From: Aporrectodea caliginosa
Taxonomy: Eukaryota; Annelida; Clitellata; Crassiclitellata; Lumbricidae
Reading direction: 5' to 3'
DNA length: 64,000 nt
Assembly (NCBI GenBank): GCA_020284085.1
Contig: JACEVL010000110.1
Span: 772,501-836,500, forward strand
The position numbers and the translations under genes are program-made. Below, one piece after another: positions 1 to 9,400 of this stretch. The notes under the pieces are model-generated. The model had not been told where the DNA came from and searched no databases. It worked only from the letters and a program-made list of their open reading frames with translations. Position 1 is the stretch's first letter, and the number at the start of each line of letters is the position of its first letter.

Positions 1-39
1 TTGACTCGATCATGCGTACCGGGCTCAGAGATGGGTAAG

Positions 40-107
40 TAATCGATTAGTTCTAATCGATTAGCTAATCGATCAGACAAACAGCTAATTTTAATTCTAA
101 TCGATTA
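40..107. other. Cluster of TAATCGATTA palindromes
   Basis: TAATCGATTA occurs exactly at 40-49, 54-63 and 98-107, with a one-mismatch copy at 66-75. The 10-mer has the form TAATNNATTA, the layout of dimeric paired-class homeodomain sites. This may simply be a small AT-rich repeat; no gene start is visible beside it. Confidence 0.3.
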
Positions 108-170
108 GCAATTGAACTAATTGCGCCCATCTCTGCCAATGCCATACATCCGTAAATCCATACATCAAAC

Positions 171-228
171 AACATCCATCCATCCATTCGTTATCCGTCC
201 ATCCATCCATCCAGCCATCCATCCATCT
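171..228. repeat. (CATC)n microsatellite
   Basis: Imperfect CATC repeats, part of an uninformative AT-rich stretch (1-300) in which I see no gene. Confidence 0.7.
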
Positions 229-308
229 AATTAAATAAAATTAACACCAAATTAATAATTAATTTATTACAATAATGCCAACAGCCTACGACGGCAAAGA
301 CACGGCTT

Positions 309-450
309 CAGTCGACCAGTTCCCAAAAGCGAGCAGGAGTCGGAGGCGTATCTCTCGCAGTCTACGGTATCAGGTCGCTCCAAACGTCAACCTGACAGCA
401 TGTGCCTCTTACACCCTTCCCCAGCCGTACTACTCCGTTTTTCTACCCGA
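309..450 (+). repeat. Left copy of a duplicated segment
   Basis: About 140 bp that recur nearly identically at 2021-2130, where a 2-bp and a roughly 36-bp piece are missing. The two copies flank the truncated LINE and its (AAT)n tracts. The short open frame through this copy has no family I recognise. Confidence 0.7.
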
Positions 451-589
451 GTTCGCGAGAGCTGTCGCTTACAAAAAAGACTGATGGTGGACTGAGACTC
501 GTTGATCGGCTCATCTTCGACAAAGGTAAACACATCATCATCATCATCATTGTCATCATCATCATCATCATCATCATCATCTGCTGCTG

Positions 590-905
590 CAACAGCGCCA
601 CACCTGCTCTTCAGTTTTCTGCACTGGCTTCCTGTCTGTGAGCGTATATCCGCTTCAAGCTAGCTTCCTCATGTACAATGCGCGAGCAAAAGCTGCAAAA
701 CACCTGCCATCTGACTCTACCGATGCAGAACAGTTTATGGGCTCGCGGGCATTCCATGTCTTGGCCAAAAGGAATGGAATCGACTGCACTCTCGCCTTTC
801 AAATTCACTCTCTTCCTTCAAACAGCGGCTAAAACTTAGGCCTACTATTTCTCCTTGGCTTTCAAGCACTTCGATATCTAACTACCGTACATCTTCTCCT
901 GGTGG
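590..905 (+). mobile_element. L2/CR1-type LINE 3' fragment (RT C-terminal tail)
   Basis: Translated in shifting frames, the segment shows the typical end of CR1/L2-like ORF2 proteins: LHWLPVCERI, then a stretch ending near SLPSSFKQRLK-like residues and a stop. It is frameshifted and lacks the RT core, so it is a dead 5'-truncated copy. An (ATC)n tract (532-580) precedes it. Confidence 0.55.
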
Positions 906-1002
906 TTGACTATTTATTATAACTTGCCTCACATTCACATACTGGTGAGACCATTGTGCGCGTTACAAATCGAATTACTTAATTAATTAAATTAATAGGC
1001 CT

Positions 1003-1038
1003 AATAATAGTAATAATAATAATAATAAAAATAATAAC

Positions 1039-1099
<61 letters not shown>

Positions 1100-1107
1100 G
1101 TAATAAT

Positions 1108-1139
<32 letters not shown>

Positions 1140-1189
1140 ACAATAATAATAATAATAATAAAAATAAAAATAATAACAATAATAATAAT
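1003..1189. repeat. (AAT)n microsatellite, 5' of truncated LINE
   Basis: Nearly continuous AAT/ATA trinucleotides with a few AAC and AAA interruptions. It runs directly into the first base of the truncated retrotransposon copy at about 1190. Confidence 0.9.
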
Positions 1190-1885
1190 GCGCCTTGGGG
1201 CCACAATATGCGAACCACACACATGCGCTTGTGGAGCCCGAATCGACGCCAGAGGTAGCCACGGCCTTTCATGTTCTCTAGGCTTCGGCCGAATAGCCAG
1301 ACATAACACTATCAATGACATTATACATCGCTCCCTTTCGAAGGCTGGAATTCCATCAATAAAGGAACCACCAGGTCTACTTCGCACGGACGGCAGAAGA
1401 CCAGACGGCCTAACAATGATCCCATGGCGCGCGGGTCGCCATCTGGTGTGGGACGCGACGGTTGTAGATACCCTTGCACCATCATACATCCAGGCCACGG
1501 CAGCGACGGCGGGCGCGGCAGCCGAGATCGCCACGGACAGGAAAATGACCAAGTACAATGCACTTTTGAACACGCACTTTTTCGTGCCTCTTGCTCTCGA
1601 GACCTTAGGTCCAATTAACACCACTGGCCAAAACTTTATATCAGATCTAGGTCGTAGTCTGACGCTGTCCACAGGAGACACCAGAGAAACCTGCTTCTTG
1701 CTGCAGCGTCTCTCTATAACTGTCCAGCGGTTCAACTCGGTGGCTTTCCGCGGCACTTTAGCGGAGCCAGACCTTAGGGAGATGTGCCACTAACGGCACT
1801 TATGACGCTCATTTTAGACTGCTACTGCATGCTTGTCTATTGTAGCTTTCAGTATTGATGTTGATTGATGGAGAGAATAAATATT
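1190..1885 (+). mobile_element. 5'-truncated copy of the R4/Dong-like LINE
   Basis: Starts abruptly inside the endonuclease region (equivalent to about 4865 of the full-length copy) and matches it through the end of the ORF and into the 3' UTR, including the terminal GAATAAATATTGTTG. The encoded 200 residues are the same as the C-terminus of the full-length ORF. The stop codon has shifted by two codons, so this copy ends in two extra residues. The 3' UTR differs by several substitutions and a small insertion. A 5'-truncated copy joined straight to (AAT)n on both sides is what target-primed reverse transcription into a microsatellite would leave. Confidence 0.85.
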
Positions 1886-1887
1886 GT

Positions 1888-1947
<60 letters not shown>

Positions 1948-1968
1948 GTAATAATAATAATAATATAG

Positions 1969-2012
<44 letters not shown>

Positions 2013-2020
2013 TAATAGTC
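1886..2020. repeat. (AAT)n microsatellite, 3' of truncated LINE
   Basis: AAT repeats with minor interruptions, continuous with the 3' end of the truncated LINE. The second copy of the 309-450 segment follows immediately. Confidence 0.9.
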
Positions 2021-2130
2021 GACCAGTTCCCAAAAGCGAGCAGGAGTCGGAGGCGTATCTCTCAGTCTACGGTATCAGGTCGCTCCAAACGTCAACCTGA
2101 CTCCGTTTTTCTACCCGAGTTGGAATATGA
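2021..2130 (+). repeat. Right copy of the duplicated segment
   Basis: Nearly identical to 309-450 but with internal deletions. Identity stops at 2130. From 2131 to about 2446 I see no coding signal and no recognisable repeat apart from a few CGT/ACG-rich words. Confidence 0.7.
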
Positions 2131-2446
2131 CGTCATGACGGACCCTGCGGGCGGAGAATTTTAACTCCTACTATTTTAACGAAAATTCAGTGTATCGCGT
2201 ATTCGTTAGAATTGGAATTTAACACCTTCTTATCGAATAACGACTCGTGACTTGGAGAAACTTCTTAGTTGAAGCTGATGCGCTCAGAATTATTCGTCTC
2301 GTGTGGTTTGTTAAACTCCTCTTCCAGCATTGCGTCTTTTCAAATTTTCATCGTTGGCCGCCTTGCTTAAAGGCCTACGACGTCATAATTGTCAATGGCA
2401 ACGTAATGTCCATTTAAATGGCGACGTAACTGATAAACTCGACAAA

Positions 2447-5400
2447 TAATAATAATAACAACATTTTCAAACGTAACATGAATGGGAAAACCTCTAAAGG
2501 AAAGGGGACTTGCCGTACATGCTGTGCAACATTTAAAACACATTCATCGGATGGCACAATTCATCGCCATGGGCCTAGACCTTCTCCCTGCCCCGGATCT
2601 AGTCAACCTCCGGCAGAAATACTAGCCCCCAGCGCGATTTTGCCTGGGGTCCAAGCAGGAGCGGGTGTTGTCAACCTCGTTAACCGATCTCCTCACGCCC
2701 TCTCAAACCCTCTGCTACTGGGGATAGTAGAAGACACGGGAGAGAATGACATCGCAGGTTGCCAGCAAACGCCTGGAACGGGAGAAGCCAAGGCACAACA
2801 CCCGAATATCACTACGAGGCTGCTCAGACACATCCCGAAAGGGGCAAGATCAGAATCAGGACGGCTTCTTACAAAAATCATAAATAACATCCTTTCGGAC
2901 CCTGAGAAAATGGAAAACTGGCGAAATCTCTTGGCCTTTACAGCCATGGTGCTAGAACAGCCGAATCGGGGTGGCAAAAGACATAATCTGACGTCCAGCA
3001 TCAGGAGACGGATAACGGAGTTTCACCACTCTCTGCCCAGTAAACTGCCGGATCTGTTCGATCAAAATAAATCAGACATCCATCATACAAGAAGGAGTCC
3101 GACCAGCAACGAACACACAATGGCAACAGCGGTGGCGGCCAAGATCGAAGAGGGCAACATCAGGGCAGCGACACGCATTCTGTGCTCGGGAGATGCTCCA
3201 GCCCCGTTTAACGAAGTTACGCTTGAGGAACTACGTTCTAAACACCCGTCACCGCCCTCTGATCGACCCCCGATGCCTGCTCCTCCTCCTTCGACCGAGG
3301 CCTATCAGGCAACCGAAGCGATGGTGCGTGACCAAATACGACACTTTCCACCAGGCTCGTCAGGCGGCCCCGACGGCTTAAAACCTCAACATGTTCTTGA
3401 GATGATCAACACAAAGGACACAGGACCGGAGCTTGTCTCGGCCATCACGGGCCTCGTGAACATCCTATTAGCAGGAAAGTGTCCAACAGAAATTCGCCCA
3501 ATCTTGTTTGGCGGCACCCTCTTTGCCCTTCGAAAGAAAACGGGAGGTCTACGTCCAATAGCCATAGGTTACTACTGGCGTAGACTGACATCTAAATGCG
3601 CCAACAAATATGCGAGCGACCAAGCAGCAGCTTACCTATCGCCAAAACAACTGGGCGTAGGAGTGCCAGGCGGATGCGAGGCAGCGGTACATGCAACCCG
3701 TAGATTTCTGGCAAACATGGACGACGACCACATTGTAGTGAAACTCGATCTCTCCAACGCCTTCAACAGCCTCTACCGTGACTGTATGCTAGCATCTGTA
3801 ATCGAGATCCTGCCCGACATAGCTCCGTACTGCTTCCAAGCCTACGCGGAAGAATCAACACTAAAATTCGGGGGCTACACGGTTCAATCTCGGGTTGGTC
3901 CTCAGCAAGGAGATCCGCTGGGACCTTTGCTGTTTTGCTTGCCGCTACAGCCAATTTTACTTCAGATGGGCTCGCCATTATCATTCGGGTACCTTGACGA
4001 TCTGACCCTGGGCGGAAGAGCGGAGACGGTTGCAGCCGATGTCGATTTCATCGAGAGAGCCTGCTCTACTATGGGCCTGGCGCTAAATCGCTCTAAATGT
4101 GAGGTGATTACACGCGACAGTAAAAACATTGGCTACGATTCCTTGAGAGATTTCAGACAAATCGAAGTGGAAGAGGCCCAGCTGCTCGGCGCCCCAATTT
4201 CAGCGGAGAAAGCGCTGCAACAATGTCTGAAAGCTCGAACCAGAGAACTAGAGGAAAGCCTGAGCAAATTAACTCTTATAGCCAGGCAGGACGCCCTTTT
4301 GATTCTAAGGAGTTCACTGGGTGCACCAAAAATGATTCACATCCTCCGATGCCATCCCTGTGACAAACACCCCGAACTGGAAACCTACGACGTGACACTA
4401 CGCCAGGGTTTGGAAAAGATTTTGAACATTTCTTTCAACGATCTCCAATGGACACAGGCGTCACTACCAATCAAAATGGGTGGTCTGGGCATACGGAGAG
4501 CGACTTCGCTGGCACTTCCGGCCTTTTTGGCTTCAGCTGCGAGCACTCTCCCTCTCCAGACCCTCATTCTAAACTCTCTCAATCTCACACAGGACACACA
4601 CTTTGAGACCATGACGTCCGAGTGGCGATCCAAGACGGATTTCAACGATTCAGAAAACATGCCAACAAACAAGCAGGCTCTATGGGACAAACCACTTTTG
4701 GAACAGACACTCAAGACACTGTTTCATGACACAATAGACCCATACAACACCGCGCGATTGAAAGCTGTCTCGTCACCACACGCCAGCGACTGGCTACATG
4801 CCTTACCAATAACAGCATGTGGGCTGCGACTGGACAACGAGGACGTTCGGGTGGCGGTCGGCTTGCGCCTTGGGGCCACAATATGCGAACCACACACATG
4901 CGCTTGTGGAGCCCGAATCGACGCCAGAGGTAGCCACGGCCTTTCATGTTCTCTAGGCTTCGGCCGAATAGCCAGACATAACACTATCAATGACATTATA
5001 CATCGCTCCCTTTCGAAGGCTGGAATTCCATCAATAAAGGAACCACCAGGTCTACTTCGCACGGACGGCAGAAGACCAGACGGCCTAACAATGATCCCAT
5101 GGCGCGCGGGTCGCCATCTGGTGTGGGACGCGACGGTTGTAGATACCCTTGCACCATCATACATCCAGGCCACGGCAGCGACGGCGGGCGCGGCAGCCGA
5201 GATCGCCACGGACAGGAAAATGACCAAGTACAATGCACTTTTGAACACGCACTTTTTCGTGCCTCTTGCTCTCGAGACCTTAGGTCCAATTAACACCACT
5301 GGCCAAAACTTTATATCAGATCTAGGTCGTAGTCTGACGCTGTCCACAGGAGACACCAGAGAAACCTGCTTCTTGCTGCAGCGTCTCTCTATAACTGTCC

Positions 5401-5575
5401 AGCGGTTCAACTCGGTGGCTTTCCGCGGCACTTTAGCGGAGCCAGACCTAAGGGAGATGTGACACAAACGGCATTTATGACGTTAATTTCAGACGACAGC
5501 TTGTCTATTGATGTATTGATGTTGATTGATTGAGAGAATAAATATTGTTGAATAATAATAATAATAATAATAATA
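2447..5575 (+). mobile_element. Full-length R4/Dong-like non-LTR retrotransposon
   Basis: A single-ORF LINE with a very short leader. A small AATAATAATAAC tract sits just before the ORF at 2447-2461, and the element ends in a 3' UTR with AATAAA at 5537-5542 and a terminal (AAT)n (5551-5575). One long ORF with N-terminal zinc finger, central RT, and C-terminal zinc knuckle plus restriction-like endonuclease is the layout of the R2/R4/CRE group, not of APE-type LINEs. Insertion into TAA repeats is a known habit of Dong (R4 clade). No poly(A) tail and no LTRs are present. The 5' end is inferred from the (AAT) tract and could lie slightly elsewhere. Confidence 0.75.
2478..5462 (+). CDS. Reverse transcriptase / restriction-like endonuclease of an R4/Dong-like LINE
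   Basis: 994 residues, uninterrupted. Domains in order: a C-x2-C...H-x-H finger near residues 12-31 (CRTC, HRH), presumably for nucleic-acid binding; a long linker; an RT core with the fingers motif GGLRPIAIG (about 356-364), motif A VKLDLSNAF (about 421-429), motif B GPQQGDPLGPLLF (about 473-485) and the catalytic box GYLDDLTLGG (about 504-513). C-terminal to a thumb-like region is a Cys/His cluster, CEPHTCACG...HGLSC (about 803-825). It is followed by RPDG (866-869), WDATVVD (883-889) and a downstream RK..KY (913-918), which together read as a PD-(D/E)XK nuclease. The protein would nick the target and copy its own RNA at the nick. The RT box is YLDD rather than the usual F/YADD. Intactness and the near-identical truncated neighbour suggest recent activity. 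Clade assignment (R4/Dong versus another REL-type clade) is inference. The start ATG is the first in frame and lies about 30 bases after the (AAT) tract. Confidence 0.8.
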   Translation: MNGKTSKGKGTCRTCCATFKTHSSDGTIHRHGPRPSPCPGSSQPPAEILAPSAILPGVQAGAGVVNLVNRSPHALSNPLLLGIVEDTGENDIAGCQQTPGTGEAKAQHPNITTRLLRHIPKGARSESGRLLTKIINNILSDPEKMENWRNLLAFTAMVLEQPNRGGKRHNLTSSIRRRITEFHHSLPSKLPDLFDQNKSDIHHTRRSPTSNEHTMATAVAAKIEEGNIRAATRILCSGDAPAPFNEVTLEELRSKHPSPPSDRPPMPAPPPSTEAYQATEAMVRDQIRHFPPGSSGGPDGLKPQHVLEMINTKDTGPELVSAITGLVNILLAGKCPTEIRPILFGGTLFALRKKTGGLRPIAIGYYWRRLTSKCANKYASDQAAAYLSPKQLGVGVPGGCEAAVHATRRFLANMDDDHIVVKLDLSNAFNSLYRDCMLASVIEILPDIAPYCFQAYAEESTLKFGGYTVQSRVGPQQGDPLGPLLFCLPLQPILLQMGSPLSFGYLDDLTLGGRAETVAADVDFIERACSTMGLALNRSKCEVITRDSKNIGYDSLRDFRQIEVEEAQLLGAPISAEKALQQCLKARTRELEESLSKLTLIARQDALLILRSSLGAPKMIHILRCHPCDKHPELETYDVTLRQGLEKILNISFNDLQWTQASLPIKMGGLGIRRATSLALPAFLASAASTLPLQTLILNSLNLTQDTHFETMTSEWRSKTDFNDSENMPTNKQALWDKPLLEQTLKTLFHDTIDPYNTARLKAVSSPHASDWLHALPITACGLRLDNEDVRVAVGLRLGATICEPHTCACGARIDARGSHGLSCSLGFGRIARHNTINDIIHRSLSKAGIPSIKEPPGLLRTDGRRPDGLTMIPWRAGRHLVWDATVVDTLAPSYIQATAATAGAAAEIATDRKMTKYNALLNTHFFVPLALETLGPINTTGQNFISDLGRSLTLSTGDTRETCFLLQRLSITVQRFNSVAFRGTLAEPDLREM

Positions 5576-5593
5576 GTGGTAGGTAGTTAGACT

Positions 5594-5598
5594 AGTGG

Positions 5599-5629
<31 letters not shown>

Positions 5630-6060
5630 GGTGGTGGTGGTGGTGGTGGTGGTGACACTGGTGAGGAGGAGGAGGAGGAGGAGGAGGAGGAGGAGGAGGA
5701 GGAGGAGGAGGAGGAGTGGTGGTGGTGGTGGTGGTGGTGGTTGTGGTGGTGGTGGTGGTGACAGTGGTGAGGAGGAGGAGGAGGAGGAGGAGTGGTGGTG
5801 GTGGTGGTTGTGGTGGTGGTTGTGGTGGTGGTTGTGGTGGTGGTGGTGGTGGTGGTGGTGGTGGTGGTGGTGGTGGTGGTGGTGGTGGTGGTGGTGGTGG
5901 TGGTGGTGGTGGTGGTGGTGGTGGTGGTGGTGGTGGTGGTGGTGAGGAGGAGGAGGAGGAGGAGGAGGAGGAGGAGGAGGAGGAGGAGGAGGAGGAGGAG
6001 GAAGAGGAGGATGCGGAGGAGGAGGAGGAGGAGGAAGAGGAGGATGAGGAGGATGAGGAG
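5594..6060. repeat. (GGT)n / (GGA)n compound trinucleotide tract
   Basis: About 470 bp of alternating GGT and GGA blocks, strongly purine/G-rich on the + strand. Reading frames through it give only homopolymers (Val, Gly, Trp, Glu, Arg and their complements) and are not genes. From 6061 to 6235 there is unique sequence with no clear exon. Confidence 0.95.
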
Positions 6061-6235
6061 CGACCTTTAGCAGCGCTAAAGGGTGTAACCATGGAAGATA
6101 AGTAGGAAGGCCGATGAATAGTGCAATGGAGTGCTATCTTTTACCGTTTACCTTGATATTATTATACGTCTGTAAACACGATGCGAAATGAAATATCGTT
6201 GTACGTGTTAAACGAAGCTAATAATTGTATTGTAG

Positions 6236-6402
6236 GGAACTTGGATGTTGACGATGAATTCGTATTTGAGGATGGTCTTCAGGATATGACGGGGGTCAAC
6301 GGGTTCATGTCCTGGGTCAGCCTCCCACACTATCTCCATGGCAACGCATCGCTTCAGCAACAGTTTAATATGACGCCGACATCCGACCAACATCTGCCTT
6401 AC
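6236..6402 (+). CDS. CD36-like exon A
   Basis: Acceptor TTGTATTGTAG before 6236 and donor TAC|GTAAGC at 6402/6403. It encodes ...[20 protein letters not shown]... and ends at a codon boundary (HLPY). The acceptor is less certain than the donor because the first 20 codons are not conserved. Confidence 0.6.
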
Positions 6403-9400
6403 GTAAGCATCCGTGTGTCCGTCTCTCCGTCTCTGTCTCTTTGTCTGTGTCTGTCTGTGTATGTCTGTGTTTATCTGTGTCTGTTTGTGTATGTCTATGT
6501 TTGTCTGTGTCTGTCTGTGTCTGTCTGTGTATCTCTGTGTTTGTCTGTGTCTGTTTGTGTATGTCTCTTTCTGTCTATCTCTGTCTGTGTATGTCTCTGT
6601 TTGTCTGCCTCTGTCTCTGTATGTCTCTGCTGTCTGTGTCTGTCTGTGCGTCTATGTCTTTGCGTGTACGTGGGTGTATGTCTGTCCATAGACTTCTAAA
6701 TACATTAGCATCTGGACGGACAGGGTACAGCGGCTAATGATCTTTGCCCGACGAATTGAGGCCGGCCTGGCCGGGCACACAGGAAAGTTCTTTACTGAAT
6801 ACCTATGCAAAGGAACACTCCAGACAAGCATACTAAATGTGCTATATGAATATGAATGAACATGGACTTTTTGTGCAGTTAGGAACATGTAATTAGGGTC
6901 TGTATATAGGTGCAGAGATAGATGTGTACATATGTAGTAATTAATTTCCTTATATATTATTATTCTTTTTTATTAGCTATCATACTGGAGAAACTTGCAT
7001 AGTCATTTCAAAGTTTAAATAAGTCGTTTGTAAATTTATATCTATTGTCTGAATATGGGAAATCAATACAAATCCAGCATGGTAATTCTAAAGCCCTGCT
7101 GAAATGACTGGCCTTAACCTGTCTTGACCATTATCACCCTGTCCGTCCAGATGCTAATGTATTTAGAAGTCTATGGTCTGTCTCAGCCTGGAACGTACCT
7201 ATGTGTCTTCTTTCATGCACTCGGACATTTAATTAGCTCATCTGAGGAGCATCTAATTAATTCCTTCGCTAATTAACTCTTACATTCACTCATTCAACCG
7301 TCGTTCTATTCGTCCGTCCCTCCTTCCTTCAGTCCCTTCTTTTGTTTCTACTTTCGTCCATCCATCCATGCATACATCCTCTTAGCCATTCATCCGTTCA
7401 TGCTTACATCCGACAACATCCGTCTATAATTCATCCATTTATGCCCACCATCGCACCTTCTCTCTCTCTCTCACTCCATCCTTTCTCCTTCCATCCTTCC
7501 TTCCCTGCCTCCCTCCTTCCTTCCATCCTTCCCCCCTTCCTCCCTCCTTCCCTCCCTCCTTCCTTCCTTCCTTCCTCCCTTCTTCCTTCCTTCCTTCCTT
7601 CCTTCCTTCCTTCCATCCTTCCTTCATTCTTTCCTTCATCTTTCCTCCGTCCTTCCCCCTTATTCTCTACTTTCCCAATCCGTACATTCATCCATCCATT
7701 CATCTATTCATCCATCCATTCATCTATTCGTCCATCCATTCATCCACTCATTCGTTTATTCATCCATCAATTCATCCATCCATTCATCCATCAATTCATC
7801 CATCCATTCAGCCATCAATTCATCCATCCATTCAGCCATCAGTTCATCCGACCGTTCTTTCATCGATCCATTCAATCCTTAATTCATCCATTCATCCATC
7901 CATTGATTCACTCTGGGATCGTGTTCTAATCAACCTGTCAACCACCTGCGTTACAGAGGGACTTTGAGCCGATGACGGGGGTCATGTGGAATGACATCGT
8001 CAGGTCCCAGGTGAGCGTCGGTCTCCAGCCAGACTACATCGTCATCGACCGACCCACAAGGTCACTGAAGGTCAACTTCACCCTTCGACCGATGCCAGTC
8101 TTCTGGACGGAAAAGTCTTCTTCCTACAACGACAGAGGAATGGAACACTTCTACTCAACGGTGGGAACACGACTTTACCATCCAGTCCATCTATCGGATA
8201 GAACGATAGAACGATAGACCGAGAAACCGATATAGACTGGTAGATCGGAAGACCAGTTACTGTAGACCGGTAACTGACAAGGAGGACGAGAGGAGGAGGA
8301 GGGTGGAGGTGGTGGATGAGGAGGAAGAGGAGGAGGAGGAGGAGGAGGAGAAGGAGGAGGAGGTGGTGGATGAGGAAGAAGAGGAGGAGGAGGAGGAGAG
8401 AAGGAGGAGAAGGAAGAAGGAGGAGGATGATGATGAGGAGGAGGAGGAGGAGGAGGGAGGAGGAGGAGGAGGAGAAGGAGGAGGAGAAAGAGGAGAAAGA
8501 GGAGGAGAAGGAAGAGGAGTAGGAGGAGGAACAGGAGGAGGAGGAGGAGGAGGAGAGCGAGAAGGAGGAGGAGGAGGAGGAGGAGGAGATTATGAGTAGT
8601 AGGAGGAGGAGAAGAAGGAGGAGGAGGAGAATGAAGAGAAGAATGAGGAGGAGGAGGAGGAAATGAAAGCATATGAGAATAGTAGGAAGAGATAAAAAAA
8701 GGAGCTGCGAAGATGGAGGAAAAGAAGAAAGATGGGAAGAGGAGGATCAGAAAGGAGATAAGGAGGCGGAGGAGGAGGAGACGGAGGGAAAGAAGGTTGC
8801 GTAACTGAGAAGAAAAATGAGGAGGAGAGTTTGGATGGAGCTCAGCACAAACAAGCCTAACGAACACTCGATTTAATTAACTCGGCGCATTCAGCGGATG
8901 AGACTAGAACGGCGCAGTTGGGAATTCTCTGACGGGGTGGGAGGCGCGGTTGCCATTGGTGACCGTATATGCGGTCTGTCTGAAGTCGAATAATAATATT
9001 AGACACTGCTGGTCAACTGAACATTGGTTTAACAGCTAAATGCATGCATGGTACCTTTGAGTAGGAATCTTGAAGGGCGCTATAGAAATTCTGACTGATC
9101 GATGGATAAATTCATTGATTGACTGATTGATCGATTGGTCGATCGATTGATTGATTGATTCATTCATTCATTCGTTAATTCATTCATTCATCGATTGGTT
9201 GATTAATTCATTCATTCATCGATTGGTTGATTGATTGATTGATTCATTCATCGATTGATTCATTAATTCATTCATTCGTTCATTCGTTCATTCATTCATT
9301 CATACATTGATCGATCGATCGATCGATTGGTTGATTGATTGATTGATTCATTCATTCATCGATTGATTGATTGATTGATTCATTCATTCATTCATCGATT

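Noticed and set aside
4724..5467. 247-residue - strand frame over the LINE nuclease region (and the same at 1001-1756)
   Set aside because: Shadow of the sense ORF; the sense strand carries all the RT/nuclease motifs and the - frame has none.
5592..6105. Long Ser/Pro/Thr/Gly/Val/Trp homopolymer frames
   Set aside because: Created by GGT/GGA trinucleotide repeats on both strands; no start context, domain or splice support.
8010..8016. Donor CAG|GTGAGC as end of CD36-like exon B
   Set aside because: Residues beyond it ([13 protein letters not shown]) still match the family; the donor after 8160 keeps phase with the terminal exon.
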